A stretch of 64,000 nucleotides of DNA, taken from the NCBI RefSeq assembly GCF_902459535.1, contig NZ_LR699557.1:1-64000 (forward strand), in the 5' to 3' direction. The stretch comes from Paraburkholderia dioscoreae (GTDB taxonomy: Bacteria > Pseudomonadota > Gammaproteobacteria > Burkholderiales > Burkholderiaceae). Each line of letters begins with the position of its first letter. The stretch's first letter is position 1. The notes beneath the pieces were generated by a model. It searched no databases. It saw only the letters and a program-made list of their open reading frames with translations, and had not been told where the DNA came from. Below, in pieces: positions 26,154-34,951 of the stretch. The position numbers and the translations under genes are program-made.

Positions 26154-27203
26154 TTAAAAAACTCGTCGTAGGTCATAGTCGTTGTTACGAAACCCCCGGA
26201 TTTCGAGGATTTCGGAGACATGGCGCATCTCGCCCGTGCGTTTGAAATGCACCACATAGTTGAAACAGTCAGCGATGTTTTTGCGCATGTCGTCCAGTTC
26301 CCAGCGGGAACCGGGCGGGATACCAAGCATCGCAAGGCTTTCGAGGCGGCTCAGGGCCGTGCGGCCGTTATTGGCGTGAAGCGAGGCAAGGCCACCGTCG
26401 TGGCCAGTATTGAGCGCCTGGAGCAGGTCGTAGCCCTCTCCCCCGCGGACTTCGCCAACGATGATGCGGTCGGGACGAAACCGCAGGCACAGCGCAACAA
26501 GAAGTTGTGTAGTGACGTTCGTATCGGCGTTGGACAACAGGCGGACGCGGTTTGGAACCTGAACCTTCAGTTCCATCGTGTCCTCGATCGTAATCACCCG
26601 CTGATCTTCGGGGATCACGCCAACCATCGCGTTGAGAAACGTCGTCTTGCCCGCCGAGGTGCCGCCGGCGACGAGAACGTTTTTACGCGACTGCACCAGC
26701 GCCTTGAGTGCGCGCATGAGCGCCTCGTCCTGGATGCCTTCCTCGAAGCTGATTGCTTCCGCCTCTTCCGGGCGCGCATTTGCCGCAGAGAACGCGCCCA
26801 TGCTCACGTAGTCCTCGAGCGTCAATTTCGTCTCGCGGTGCTTGCGGATGCTCAGCGCGTGCCCGTCGATGGCGGTGGGGTTCATCACGGCCGCGATACG
26901 CAGATTCTTGTGGCCCGCGTTGATGATTCCCTTGTCGCTGCCGGCGTGCGCCGACTTGTCTACCGAAGACGCGAGCGAATGGATTGCCCCTTCCAGATGC
27001 TCGGGCCGCAAATCCACGTTCACGCGCGACATCACACCCCGGTGCTCGATCCATACGTTGCGGTGATCATTGACCATAATTTCCGCGAGGTCGGGCGCAT
27101 CGAGCAGTCCTTTGAGTGGGTTCAGCGCCTCAAAAAACATCGCGACGGCCTCCGCCTTCAGCGGTTGAAGCTTCAGTAACGGGTTGTCGTCAACGTCGTG
27201 CAT
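26154..27203 (-). CDS. VirB11/TrbB T4SS ATPase
   Basis: 349 residues. Walker A GGTSAGKTTF at about residue 178; then VITIEDTMEL, RPDRIIVGEVRGGEGYDLL and LASLHANN, the Asp/His boxes of secretion ATPases. VirB11 hexamers switch the channel between pilus building and DNA export. It is the first gene of the transfer operon; no ribosome site is visible before the ATG at 27203, so a downstream start cannot be excluded. A palindrome and a terminator lie in the 330-nt gap upstream. Confidence 0.9.
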   Translation of the reverse strand: MHDVDDNPLLKLQPLKAEAVAMFFEALNPLKGLLDAPDLAEIMVNDHRNVWIEHRGVMSRVNVDLRPEHLEGAIHSLASSVDKSAHAGSDKGIINAGHKNLRIAAVMNPTAIDGHALSIRKHRETKLTLEDYVSMGAFSAANARPEEAEAISFEEGIQDEALMRALKALVQSRKNVLVAGGTSAGKTTFLNAMVGVIPEDQRVITIEDTMELKVQVPNRVRLLSNADTNVTTQLLVALCLRFRPDRIIVGEVRGGEGYDLLQALNTGHDGGLASLHANNGRTALSRLESLAMLGIPPGSRWELDDMRKNIADCFNYVVHFKRTGEMRHVSEILEIRGFRNNDYDLRRVF

Positions 27204-27480
27204 GCGAGGCTTTGTGGGCGGTCTAACATGCGACTATTGTTCTCGCTGGCCCCGCTGGACAGGCTTCAAAAGAGCCACAAAATCACACGGCTTTCCCGGT
27301 GTGCGCGAATCGCAACCCGTCATGCTCTGGTCGTGGTGATAGCTCCGGATCTGGTTGCGCATAGCCCTTCGCGACGGCGCCGTATAACGCGTTACGGGTC
27401 TATCCGAAGAAAGACCCCAAAAAAGGCATACCTTTCCGCCGCACGGTGACTGACTTTCGCGACTCCTGCGGCGCAGTGGA
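27204..27480. other. Upstream region of the transfer operon, no gene
   Basis: No coding frame is convincing here. The region separates the VWA gene terminator from VirB11 and holds the TAACGCGTTA palindrome (27385-27394). On the minus strand it must contain the transfer promoter, but no clear -10/-35 pair was seen. Confidence 0.4.
27385..27394. promoter_or_regulatory. TAACGCGTTA palindrome, copy 1
   Basis: TAACGCGTTA sits about 180 nt upstream of VirB11. Flanks CGTA and CGGGTC match those of copy 2 at 51665, so the shared unit is longer than the palindrome. Candidate operator for a plasmid regulator of transfer. Confidence 0.45.
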
Positions 27481-27515
27481 CGAAAAAAAACCCGGCGCGA
27501 GGCCGGGTTGGGTTA
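27481..27515 (-). terminator. Terminator after the VWA gene
   Basis: AACCCGGC pairs with GCCGGGTT on the minus strand, followed by eight T and CGTCC, shortly after the stop at 27534. The same stem and tail recur at 31090, 46758 and 60781. Confidence 0.8.
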
Positions 27516-27533
27516 ACGAAGATTTCGATGCAG

Positions 27534-28811
27534 TCAGCAGATGACCTCGACGGTTTCGCCGAATGGCGCCCGCCGTGCCCGCGTGAGCGGTGTGGTCGAC
27601 GCCCACAGCACCGGGTAATGCGGCGCCGACGCTGGAAACGAGCCAACCATGTCCGTCAGGTAGACGAGAAACGCCGGATTCAGACCATCGGCCGCCACGC
27701 GGTTAAACGGATCGGTGAATGCCGTTCCGCCTCCACCGCACACAGGCTTGATCTCGGGCGAGTCGCCCCGCTCGAACACCTGCACCTGTGTGACCCGCGT
27801 ATCGCAGTCCATCACGATCAACCGGGCGGGCTTGAGCGTGTGAAACACCGACAGGATCTCTGCATCGAACTGTGCCTGCGTCTCGTCAAACACCGAGCCG
27901 CTGGAGTCCCGCACGAAAACCGCATCGCCAACTGCCGGCGTATGCAGCGAGGGCAGATAGAACCCAAGATGCAGATACCGGCGGTTCGGCGTGGCGAAGC
28001 TGTAGTCGGTCGGCGATGACTGCTGCGCGAAGCGGTGAAGCACCGCGCGCCAGTCAACGACCGGCCGCACCGCCTCGCCGGCCATTGCCTGAAGGTCGCC
28101 GGGCAGCTTGCCGCGCATCTGCGCAGCCTTGGCGGCCTGCACGACGGCAACTTTCCACTCGGCCTCCTTCACAGGTTTGTCAGTCCCCGAGTACTGGCGG
28201 ACCTCTCCGCACGATGAACCAGCAGACGGCTCTGGATCACCCTGGCCGTCACCTGGCTGCGGGCGTGGGCCGCCACCTTTTCCGTCCGGCCCTGACGACT
28301 GGCCATCCGGTTCAGGTTGCTGCTGCGGTTTCGACTGCTGATCGGATTCAGGCTGCTGATCAGGTTTGGGATGTTTCTGCTTTGCCTCCTGCGTCAGCGC
28401 GCCATAAATCTCTTCAACCGACTTTCCAGCGAAGCGTGCGTCGTTCAGCGCGCCCCTTGGCAACACAAAATCCGACGAACGGAGAATCGGAGTGATGGCG
28501 TATTGGCTCGAGTCGCTCCACCGACCGGCTTCTCGCGCGCCCTGACGCCAGCAATGACCGTTGGCCACCTGCATGACTTTCAGCGCCAGCACGCCCCGCA
28601 GTTCAAGGTCGCTCAACTTATCGACATATTCGGGGTTATAGCCCAACGATTCCCCGTCTACCCAGCATTCCTTCGTCGACCTGTCTTCAACCATTTTCAG
28701 GCGCAATGCGAGCGACCCGAAAAACGGTTGTGACAGAACGAGCTCAGTTCGCTGTTTGGCAATGCGCGGATGGACCGCGCCATTGCCAGCTACCGTCACG
28801 GTGCGATCCAT
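27534..28811 (-). CDS. DUF2201-like VWA/metallopeptidase-fold protein
   Basis: 425 residues; the ATG at 28811 follows AGGGGGTGC. The N-terminal half resembles the DUF2201 peptidase-like domain; a Pro/Gln/Asp-rich linker follows (about residues 155-215). The C-terminal half has FVRDSSGSVFD and LIVMDCDTRV, a VWA-like metal site pattern. Proteins of this kind act with MoxR AAA ATPases, and a MoxR gene lies 1 kb upstream on the same strand. The pair may form a chaperone-like complex; the target is unknown. Confidence 0.6.
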   Translation of the reverse strand: MDRTVTVAGNGAVHPRIAKQRTELVLSQPFFGSLALRLKMVEDRSTKECWVDGESLGYNPEYVDKLSDLELRGVLALKVMQVANGHCWRQGAREAGRWSDSSQYAITPILRSSDFVLPRGALNDARFAGKSVEEIYGALTQEAKQKHPKPDQQPESDQQSKPQQQPEPDGQSSGPDGKGGGPRPQPGDGQGDPEPSAGSSCGEVRQYSGTDKPVKEAEWKVAVVQAAKAAQMRGKLPGDLQAMAGEAVRPVVDWRAVLHRFAQQSSPTDYSFATPNRRYLHLGFYLPSLHTPAVGDAVFVRDSSGSVFDETQAQFDAEILSVFHTLKPARLIVMDCDTRVTQVQVFERGDSPEIKPVCGGGGTAFTDPFNRVAADGLNPAFLVYLTDMVGSFPASAPHYPVLWASTTPLTRARRAPFGETVEVIC

Positions 28812-28821
28812 GAGCACCCCC

Positions 28822-29733
28822 TTAAGCAACGAGGCGCAGCTGCGCGCTGTGGTCGGCGGGCTCGATCTCCGTTTCCGGCGTGATACCCATGAAAGCAGCC
28901 ATCAGCCCCTCGATCTCCTGTGCCTTGCTGGCCACCTGGGACCGCAGGACATTCGACTCCTTCAGATCCGCACCCGTATGAACGGCGAGATGAGTCTTCG
29001 CCTGATCAAGGATGTGCGTGAGCTTCGGATCGTTGGAGAAGTTGAGCTTCGGCAGCAACGCGCACAGGTCGCGCACGTTGTTGGCCACGTCCAGACGCAC
29101 GTTGCCCGTCGCATACAGGCGCGACGCCATCTGCGAAACGGCCGTATACATCCGTTCGACGAGATCCTCGTTCGCGGTCGCGATCGACGCCAGCACGTGC
29201 TCATCGAGTTCGCTTTTCAGCGTCGTCAGCACGTCCGCAGGGAGGTCCACGCCGAACTGGCTGGCATCCGGAAAGGGCAACACCGCCATCTTCACGCCAA
29301 ACTTGGTCGACAGTTCCGCGAGGGTCGGATAGTCCGCCTCGTTGAACAGGCCGTTCAGTTCCGCGCGAGCGCGCTCCTTCAGGTCCAGGTAGTCGGTGAG
29401 GAATACGGATACCGCCAGATCGAACTCGTCTTTCAACGAGCGCATCTTGTCGGCGAATTCCATGTAAATCATCGTCGGCAGCAGGCGCACCCCGAGCTGG
29501 TCGTACTTCAACGAGTGATCGTAGAAGTATTTCCGGATGCGGCCGGCAATCGTTACCACCTCCTGGAAACTCGGAGAGTTTTCGGGCAGCAGGCGTTTGT
29601 TAAATCTGCCGATGCCCTTTGCATGATGCTTGTTCTCGACTTCTTCGGTGGCCTTGCCGTCGAATCGACGGGCAACCCACGTGGAGATCGTGACCGAGCA
29701 GAGCATGACTTTCGACTGGATGTTGGTGTTCAT
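28822..29733 (-). CDS. Hypothetical protein, DUF3150-like, in the MoxR-VWA set
   Basis: 303 residues, helical, starting MNTNIQSKVMLCSVTISTWVA. The ATG follows ACGGAGTTTTCTC. Position between MoxR and VWA genes and its helical make-up resemble DUF3150 proteins of phages and plasmids, but the match is from memory. It is separated from MoxR by a terminator-like hairpin and lies 10 nt before the VWA gene. Confidence 0.5.
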   Translation of the reverse strand: MNTNIQSKVMLCSVTISTWVARRFDGKATEEVENKHHAKGIGRFNKRLLPENSPSFQEVVTIAGRIRKYFYDHSLKYDQLGVRLLPTMIYMEFADKMRSLKDEFDLAVSVFLTDYLDLKERARAELNGLFNEADYPTLAELSTKFGVKMAVLPFPDASQFGVDLPADVLTTLKSELDEHVLASIATANEDLVERMYTAVSQMASRLYATGNVRLDVANNVRDLCALLPKLNFSNDPKLTHILDQAKTHLAVHTGADLKESNVLRSQVASKAQEIEGLMAAFMGITPETEIEPADHSAQLRLVA

Positions 29734-29770
29734 GAGAAAACTCCGTATAGAAAATGAATGGATGAGACGA

Positions 29771-29812
29771 AAAAAATGGCCCCGCGTGTCCTCGCGGACA
29801 CGGCAGAGCCAT
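29771..29812 (-). terminator. Terminator between MoxR and DUF3150-like genes
   Basis: GTGTCC/GGACAC within a longer GGCTC...GGGCC stem, followed by seven T and CGTC on the minus strand. It would reduce expression of the two downstream genes relative to MoxR. Confidence 0.65.
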
Positions 29813-29852
29813 GAGTGATGAAGCTGAGAAAAAAGTGGAATGGAGCGGCGGA

Positions 29853-30878
29853 TCAGTCGCCCTTGATGATTGCGCCGATCTCGCCGCCCTGCGCCCGGAT
29901 AAAGGCGTAAGAGTTGGCGATTTCCGGCGTGCGCTCCAATGCGTCACGCACGAGTAGCGCCGCGAATTCACGATGCCCCGCTTCGATCATGCGTTCCGTA
30001 TAGGTCACGACACGATCGAAGTTGGCTTCCGTCGCGCGTGCAGCTAGAGCGGTTGCGATGGCGTAAAGCGTCGACGGCGTCTGAGGGATCATCGCCTTAT
30101 CCGGCGTAGCCAGAAGCGCATCGGGGTTCGGCAGTTCCCGGTAGATCTGCAGGAAGCTGACGAGCTCTGTTGCAGCGCCTTCGCCCACCGATCCCGCATG
30201 CGAGATGTGCTCCAGGTGTTTCGGCACCACGCCCATCGTCTTCGCGATGAAACCCCAGCTACGGGGACTCGGCATGTTTTCGATATCGCGTGACGTCTTC
30301 TGCACCGAAAGCAGGTCCGGACGGAATCGCAGAAAAGCGATAAGTTCGGGCGGCACGTTGTTTCGCACAGCCCACTTCGTCCAGCCGTCGATCGTCGCTT
30401 CCAGCTCGACCACCGTTGCGAAGCGCGAAATGACGGGATCAAGAATCCCCGTCACGCCCGCGTTATCGGTCCGGCGGTTGGTCGCCGCAAGAAACGTCAC
30501 GTGCGGCGGCAAGACGTGTTCGCCGATACGGCGGGCGAGCAGAAGTTGCATCTTGGCGGCCTGAACGGCGGGCGAGGCCTGCCCCAGATCGTCCAGAAAC
30601 CAGATGAGCGGACGTCTCGCCTTCATCGCGCGTTCGAGATCACCGAACGGCAGGAACTTCGCGTTCAAGCCGTCTGGCGCCGGAAACGGCAACCCTTTCG
30701 AGTCCGTCGGATCTTCAACCACGGGATGGCTGATGAGCAGATCGTGATCGGTTGCGTGCGCGACCTGCTCGACGATATCGCTCTTTCCGATACCCGGACG
30801 ACCGGTGATGAGTACCGGCAGACGCTTCGGGACGTACAGCGAGAGCAGTTCGGTCAGTTGTGCGGGCGTAACTTTCAT
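29853..30878 (-). CDS. MoxR-family AAA ATPase
   Basis: 341 residues. Walker A GRPGIGKSD at residues 26-34; Walker B PLIWFLDDLGQA near residue 95; sensor 1 FLAATNRRTDN near 130. MoxR ATPases activate or assemble partner proteins together with VWA-domain proteins. The leader holds element copy 4, a terminator-like GCCGAC/GTCGGC hairpin with a T tract, and a start-proximal GGCTTTC/GAAAGCC hairpin over the ribosome site. Confidence 0.8.
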   Translation of the reverse strand: MKVTPAQLTELLSLYVPKRLPVLITGRPGIGKSDIVEQVAHATDHDLLISHPVVEDPTDSKGLPFPAPDGLNAKFLPFGDLERAMKARRPLIWFLDDLGQASPAVQAAKMQLLLARRIGEHVLPPHVTFLAATNRRTDNAGVTGILDPVISRFATVVELEATIDGWTKWAVRNNVPPELIAFLRFRPDLLSVQKTSRDIENMPSPRSWGFIAKTMGVVPKHLEHISHAGSVGEGAATELVSFLQIYRELPNPDALLATPDKAMIPQTPSTLYAIATALAARATEANFDRVVTYTERMIEAGHREFAALLVRDALERTPEIANSYAFIRAQGGEIGAIIKGD

Positions 30879-30975
30879 GATGGCTTTCCAGAAAAGAGAA
30901 AGCCCCGAAAGGACTACGCCCTTGGGGACGTGGTCCCTGTGGGGCGAGGAGAAAAATGCCGACGTGTCGGCGAGG

Positions 30976-30993
30976 TCGATGCGTCAATGACGC
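30976..30993 (-). promoter_or_regulatory. 5' leader element, copy 4
   Basis: Minus-strand stem GCGTC/GACGC, loop ATT, then ATCGACCTC. A -10-like TACACT lies 14 nt upstream of the stem, so transcription would start just before the hairpin. The MoxR gene follows. Confidence 0.65.
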
Positions 30994-31089
30994 AGGAGAT
31001 GACACCCAGTGTAGGGAGCGAAGCGCGCGTGCAATGCCCGAATGGTCGCGTTTTCATATGGGCTTACGCCCTAAGCGTCGCGGGCAGGA

Positions 31090-31122
31090 CGAAAAAAAAA
31101 ACCCGGCGCGAGGCCGGGTTGT
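31090..31122 (-). terminator. Terminator after the 31146 gene
   Basis: AACCCGGC/GCCGGGTT stem followed by ten T and CGTCC on the minus strand, about 25 nt after the stop codon. It is nearly the same as the one at 27481. Confidence 0.8.
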
Positions 31123-31145
31123 CGGAAAGGACTGATTCGAGCAGA

Positions 31146-32480
31146 TCAGGCGTGGTGAGCCACCTGCGTCCGGGCGAACACCGCCGGATGCACGCTGGCG
31201 GCCGCACGCGTCGCCTGATGGAGCTCGATGACACGTTGGCGGGCCTGCGGTGAGCCCGCCGATTCCCACTCTGCCTGACAGGCTTCGTCATAGCCTGCCA
31301 AGGCAAAGATGGCGCGCCGACGGGTAGCAGCGCGCACACCGAGCAGCTTGATACCGAACACTTCACGCACCGTCTGCTTGGCGACGCGATTGCGATCGTC
31401 AGGGCAGTCCATGATCTGCAGCAGGTAATGCACATCGCCGCTGTCGATCGCGTTCGACATCTCATTGCCCAGCATGAACGTTTCCCGCCCATGCTCGAGA
31501 AGTGCAATCTGCGTCTGCTGATCGACCGTACGTTGAGACATCCGCCCGGCCGCACGCTCCTTTTTCAGGCGGGCGATTGATGTGTCGCGCCGCTTGTCCG
31601 CCATGTTCTGCCGGTACACCTCAGCCAACTTTGAGACAGGCGTTCCGAGCGGCTGGGGCGTCGCATACCGGTCAGGCAGGTTGTACGCCTGAACGAGACC
31701 GTGATGGAACAGCAGATCGTCGACCTCCTCAAACGTCGGGGAGTTCGGCGCCAGCCGCATGACCATCGCGAGCAGCGCGGCATTCGCCGAACTGATTCCG
31801 CCCTTTTCATGACGCATTACACTCACGAGCACGCGAACCTTGTGCGGCGACATCGCCCCACGCAATTCCGGCACGTCGACCAGCACCCTGCCCCAGCTCA
31901 TGTCAGTCGTGAACCGGTCCGGCAGCTGGCGATACTCCTCCAGCACCGCCTCGGGCACAGCCCAGCCTTCCGCGAGCGCGTAAGCGACGTGGACTTCGTG
32001 CCGCCCGTTTCGATCCCGCGTGCGCCCGTACTCGGGCCCCGCATAGCGAAAACCGAATCGCCGCTCGCATTCCTGTTGCAAAAGTTCATGGAGGTCGAGG
32101 CGACCCCGGCTATTGGCCGCGGCCTCGATCTGCTCGGACGAAAAGATCAGTCTGGGCGTGGACGTGAGGTCGAACGCGTCGTAGAGCAGCTTCCAGTGCG
32201 AACGCCGGATTTGCCATGCAGCCTGCAGAACGCCGTTCGGTCGGAAGTACGCGCCGTCGATTTCGTCGACCAACGAGAGAAAAACGTCTCGGGCGGTGCC
32301 CGGGCGCCGCACCGTGAGCGTGCCATTGTGACGCAGGACCTGAACGGCCTGGCCGCTATGCTTCAGAACGATGTCCGAAGACTCGAGTGCAAGGAGGCGA
32401 GCATCGGTTCGGAAGACTGCCAGTACTTCGAGCAGAGTGGCGAAAGGGAGAGTAAGACCAGCGAAGGAGAGTTGATACAC
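31146..32480 (-). CDS. Hypothetical 444-residue protein (GTG start)
   Basis: I chose the GTG at 32480, preceded by CCGGAGCAATC; the frame upstream is antisense to the next gene. The protein is soluble and has no recognised domain. The second half is rich in Arg/Gln/Glu (KRRDTSIARLKKERAAGR). The leader has alternative hairpins: GCGGGCA/TGCCCGC versus GATTGC/GCAATC, the latter covering the ribosome site. Confidence 0.6.
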   Translation of the reverse strand: MYQLSFAGLTLPFATLLEVLAVFRTDARLLALESSDIVLKHSGQAVQVLRHNGTLTVRRPGTARDVFLSLVDEIDGAYFRPNGVLQAAWQIRRSHWKLLYDAFDLTSTPRLIFSSEQIEAAANSRGRLDLHELLQQECERRFGFRYAGPEYGRTRDRNGRHEVHVAYALAEGWAVPEAVLEEYRQLPDRFTTDMSWGRVLVDVPELRGAMSPHKVRVLVSVMRHEKGGISSANAALLAMVMRLAPNSPTFEEVDDLLFHHGLVQAYNLPDRYATPQPLGTPVSKLAEVYRQNMADKRRDTSIARLKKERAAGRMSQRTVDQQTQIALLEHGRETFMLGNEMSNAIDSGDVHYLLQIMDCPDDRNRVAKQTVREVFGIKLLGVRAATRRRAIFALAGYDEACQAEWESAGSPQARQRVIELHQATRAAASVHPAVFARTQVAHHA

Positions 32481-32584
32481 GATTGCTCCGGAAAAAACGA
32501 AGCGGGCAATCGTTCCCTGTCGGGGCCGAGTGCCCGCAGAGGGATGAATTGACAAATGCGTCTTACGACGCTGAAAAAAACGGG

Positions 32585-33076
32585 TTACGCGACGTCGATC
32601 GAACGGGCAATGAAACGGGCCAGTTGCCAGGCCTGATCGGGGACAAACACCTTCGCGCGCAACAGCGGCATCACCGCATAGCCTCGGCCCACCGCATCCG
32701 GTATTTCGGTACGGGAAATCCAGTCGACATGAACGATCCAGCCTTCGGATCTGCCAATGGCAACGGAGACAGCCACGCGGTTCCAGACGCTGTCCGCAGG
32801 CCACACCCTGTCCATGCGCGCGCCGTTTGTCGCTTCGTCGGCATCGTCCAGCATGTTTGCGGTTACGAGCCATTCCGGCTCAAGCTCTGTGCTGCGCAAT
32901 ACCTTGCAGAGCATCGAGCAGACCTCTCCGACAGTCTTGCCTTCGACGTCCAGACGGTCACCGCACGGCAACGCATCAGCACGTGCGCCGGCGATCGCGC
33001 CCGCAACGGCTCCGTTGCCGGTCGCCAAGGCAACCGGCTGCTGATATCCCACGGGCTTTACAAATGCATGGTTCAT
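32585..33076 (-). CDS. Hypothetical protein
   Basis: 163 residues, starting MNHAFVKPVGYQQPVAL; soluble with a conserved-looking VWPADSVWNRVAVSVAIGR block. No family recognised. Two terminator-like hairpins lie directly upstream (about 33090-33165). A degenerate leader element (GCGTC/GACGC, then ATTTGTC) sits just downstream at about 32553-32575, in front of the 32480 gene. Confidence 0.5.
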   Translation of the reverse strand: MNHAFVKPVGYQQPVALATGNGAVAGAIAGARADALPCGDRLDVEGKTVGEVCSMLCKVLRSTELEPEWLVTANMLDDADEATNGARMDRVWPADSVWNRVAVSVAIGRSEGWIVHVDWISRTEIPDAVGRGYAVMPLLRAKVFVPDQAWQLARFIARSIDVA

Positions 33077-33131
33077 TTTTTATCTCGGAAAAAGAAAACG
33101 CGCCCGAAGGCGCGTTAAATGGTTGAAGAAG

Positions 33132-33165
33132 ACGAAAAAAAACCGCACCAGAAGGTGCGGCTATA
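33132..33165 (-). terminator. Terminator before the 33076 gene
   Basis: GCCGCACC pairs with GGTGCGGT on the minus strand, followed by eight T and CGTC. It lies after the small membrane gene at 33196. A second hairpin, AACGCGCC/GGGCGCGTT with a T tract, lies nearer the next start. Confidence 0.75.
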
Positions 33166-33195
33166 TCTGTTTTGACGCGGCCTCAGGCCATGTCG

Positions 33196-33312
33196 TCAAT
33201 CACGTTTGCCCCAGGCGCGCTCATGGTCGCGCTTGATGCCGTTGTTGTTCGTCCAGAGAAAGAACGCTGCAATGGACACGCCCACAACGAGAGTAATGAT
33301 GTTTGCAACCAT
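33196..33312 (-). CDS. Tiny membrane protein (38 residues)
   Basis: Starts MVANIITLVVGVSIAAFFLW after AAGGAGAATGAA, a strong ribosome site. One membrane helix fills the first half; the second half is charged. The start is one base after the stop of the 33766 gene, so it is translated from the same message. Confidence 0.55.
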   Translation of the reverse strand: MVANIITLVVGVSIAAFFLWTNNNGIKRDHERAWGKRD

Positions 33313-33313
33313 T

Positions 33314-33766
33314 TCATTCTCCTTTCATTCCGATGAAACCAACATACCACAATAGTATCGCAATAACGGCCAGAATCGCCGTGCCTGCACCCGTCGTGAA
33401 GTCCAGCTTGGACGCCGCATGGACATAGCCCACCAGACCGCCCACAGATGCGGCCGACAGCGTATGAAGGAAGCGAGCGTTTTGCTGTCGCTGGTCCTTC
33501 GTTGGGTTCAACAGCTGCTCGAAGCCCGACTTACGCCCGCTGGGCTTGCCGATCTTCCGCAGTCCGCTCGAATCTTCCGAAACCGACAAAGTGGCACCGT
33601 CGTGTTCCAACACGAACGACGGGGAACATTCAGTCGCGTCCATCGCTTGCAATAACGTCTGCAAACGTGGAGGGAGATGTACCTGTCCCGTTTCCGGGTC
33701 AAGCGTCACCCTGTCCGTAATCGTCGTGCCGCACGAGTACTCGACTTTCACCTTTGCGAGTTTCAT
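33314..33766 (-). CDS. Membrane protein with C-terminal helices
   Basis: 150 residues. The N-terminal 90 are soluble (Cys/Thr/Asp-rich, with VTLDPETGQVHLP); residues 100-145 form two membrane helices. It overlaps the preceding gene by ATGA and is followed at once by the tiny membrane gene. No family recognised. Confidence 0.55.
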   Translation of the reverse strand: MKLAKVKVEYSCGTTITDRVTLDPETGQVHLPPRLQTLLQAMDATECSPSFVLEHDGATLSVSEDSSGLRKIGKPSGRKSGFEQLLNPTKDQRQQNARFLHTLSAASVGGLVGYVHAASKLDFTTGAGTAILAVIAILLWYVGFIGMKGE

Positions 33767-34155
33767 CGCCGACCTCCGGAAGTGGTGTCGATACCACCCG
33801 CCAAGCGAAGCCCGTCGAGGAACGACTGATAGCCACGCGTCGTCTCGATCTGATCGAGCGGCACGTAGTTTTCACCGCCACCGGTAAGGTCCGAACGGCC
33901 GCGGCGCGTGCGAAAGCTCAGTGCAACCGGCTTTTGGCAAGGCCGGTCCAGCACGTCGACAAACAGCGTCTCAGTGCGCAACGAAACACGCCCCGGAAGA
34001 TTCCGGCGCGACGGTTCGACAACGATTTCGTGGGAACGCAGACGCAGGTCTTGCGCCACGCGACGAAGCACGCGCGTGGCCTGCTGCTGGAGAGCAGCGG
34101 TTGCGCCGGCGCCAGCGGCCCGGCGATCCGCGTAGAAAAGCTTGGGAAATTTCAT
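33763..34155 (-). CDS. Hypothetical basic protein
   Basis: 130 residues, Arg-rich, from the ATG at 34155 (MKFPKLFYADRR). The leader has a perfect hairpin (34183-34209) and a start-proximal CCTCG/CGAGG hairpin over the ribosome site; CGGGGC of the first can pair with GCCTCG of the second. First gene of a three-gene unit with the two membrane genes. Confidence 0.5.
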   Translation of the reverse strand: MKFPKLFYADRRAAGAGATAALQQQATRVLRRVAQDLRLRSHEIVVEPSRRNLPGRVSLRTETLFVDVLDRPCQKPVALSFRTRRGRSDLTGGGENYVPLDQIETTRGYQSFLDGLRLAGGIDTTSGGRR

Positions 34156-34182
34156 GATGAACCTCGAATAGACGAGGCGACT

Positions 34183-34209
34183 CCCTTGCGGGGAGTTGCC
34201 CCGCAAGGG
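34183..34209 (-). promoter_or_regulatory. Leader hairpin of the 34155 gene
   Basis: Arms CCCTTGCGGGG and CCCCGCAAGGG form an uninterrupted hairpin with a short loop. There is no T tract, so it is not a simple terminator. Its GGGG strand can instead pair with the segment that otherwise covers the ribosome site. Confidence 0.55.
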
Positions 34210-34237
34210 AAGCGCGCCGGTCAGAGCGCGCAGACGA

Positions 34238-34699
34238 TCAGTGGGTAATCCGGTAACCGGACCCGCTGGAAACCAGATAAACGTGTTCGCCGGGTGCGAA
34301 CTGCTGGTCGTCCACCTGCGTCACCACAACGGTTTGCCCGTTGGCTCGACGCAGAAAGACTTCGACGCCGCTGTGACGCGACATCGCAGCGCTGACATGC
34401 TGCGAAATGAATCCTGCAGCAGCACCTGAGAGCGCACCCGAGATGTAACGACCGCGCCCGTTCCCGATGATCTGGGAGCCGAGAAACGCGCTCGCCGCAG
34501 AGCTCACGATCGAAGTCAGGCCGGAGGAATCCGAACTCGACTCGATGGTGACCTGACGGACCCGGATGATGGTTGCCTGTTCCATCTGTCCGAGGTGCTG
34601 GACGTCGTATCGCTGATACGTATTCGGCGAGCCGAAATCCGCACTGGCGCAAGCGGTGAGAAGCGAAAGCAGGGCGATGCTGATCAGAAGTTTGAACAT
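34238..34699 (-). CDS. Glycine-zipper outer membrane lipoprotein (SlyB-like)
   Basis: 153 residues. The signal peptide ends in a lipobox LTAC with Cys at residue 17. Residues 75-110 hold a glycine zipper (GSQIIGNGRGRYISGALSGA), as in the SlyB/17 kDa surface antigen group. Likely anchored in the outer membrane. In the leader an AGGGCAACC segment copies the ribosome site GAGGCAACC and either can pair with GGTCGCCCC. Confidence 0.7.
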   Translation of the reverse strand: MFKLLISIALLSLLTACASADFGSPNTYQRYDVQHLGQMEQATIIRVRQVTIESSSDSSGLTSIVSSAASAFLGSQIIGNGRGRYISGALSGAAAGFISQHVSAAMSRHSGVEVFLRRANGQTVVVTQVDDQQFAPGEHVYLVSSGSGYRITH

Positions 34700-34763
34700 G
34701 GTTGCCTCAACGAAAGAAAGGGGCGACCACCCGCCAGGGAGGTTGCCCTGACGGGGAAGGAAT

Positions 34764-34949
34764 TTAGTGTGCGAGACGAACGCGCGGCTCGCCCGTGTGG
34801 ACAGTTACCCACTTTCCGTTCACAAGAACGTCGCGCATGAGCGTGCCGTTCAAAACGTAGGTATGGGTGCTGCCGACTCGGGGCGAGCAGGGTCGAACCG
34901 AAAGGGTTACCGCTTCGGTGCGGATACGAAGATTTCGAACAGCGGACAT
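34764..34949 (-). CDS. Small hypothetical protein
   Basis: 61 residues, beta-rich (VLVNGKWVTVHTGEPRVRL). Its leader is one of the clearest switch-like examples: a hairpin at 34983-35007 and a 10-bp hairpin at 34952-34981 that hides the GAGGAACG ribosome site. Confidence 0.5.
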   Translation of the reverse strand: MSAVRNLRIRTEAVTLSVRPCSPRVGSTHTYVLNGTLMRDVLVNGKWVTVHTGEPRVRLAH

Positions 34950-34951
34950 GA

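Noticed and set aside
32481..32873. Upstream extension of the 31146-32480 gene
   Set aside because: The extension is antisense to the 32585-33076 gene, is rich in Arg/Cys, and the GTG at 32480 has a good ribosome site.
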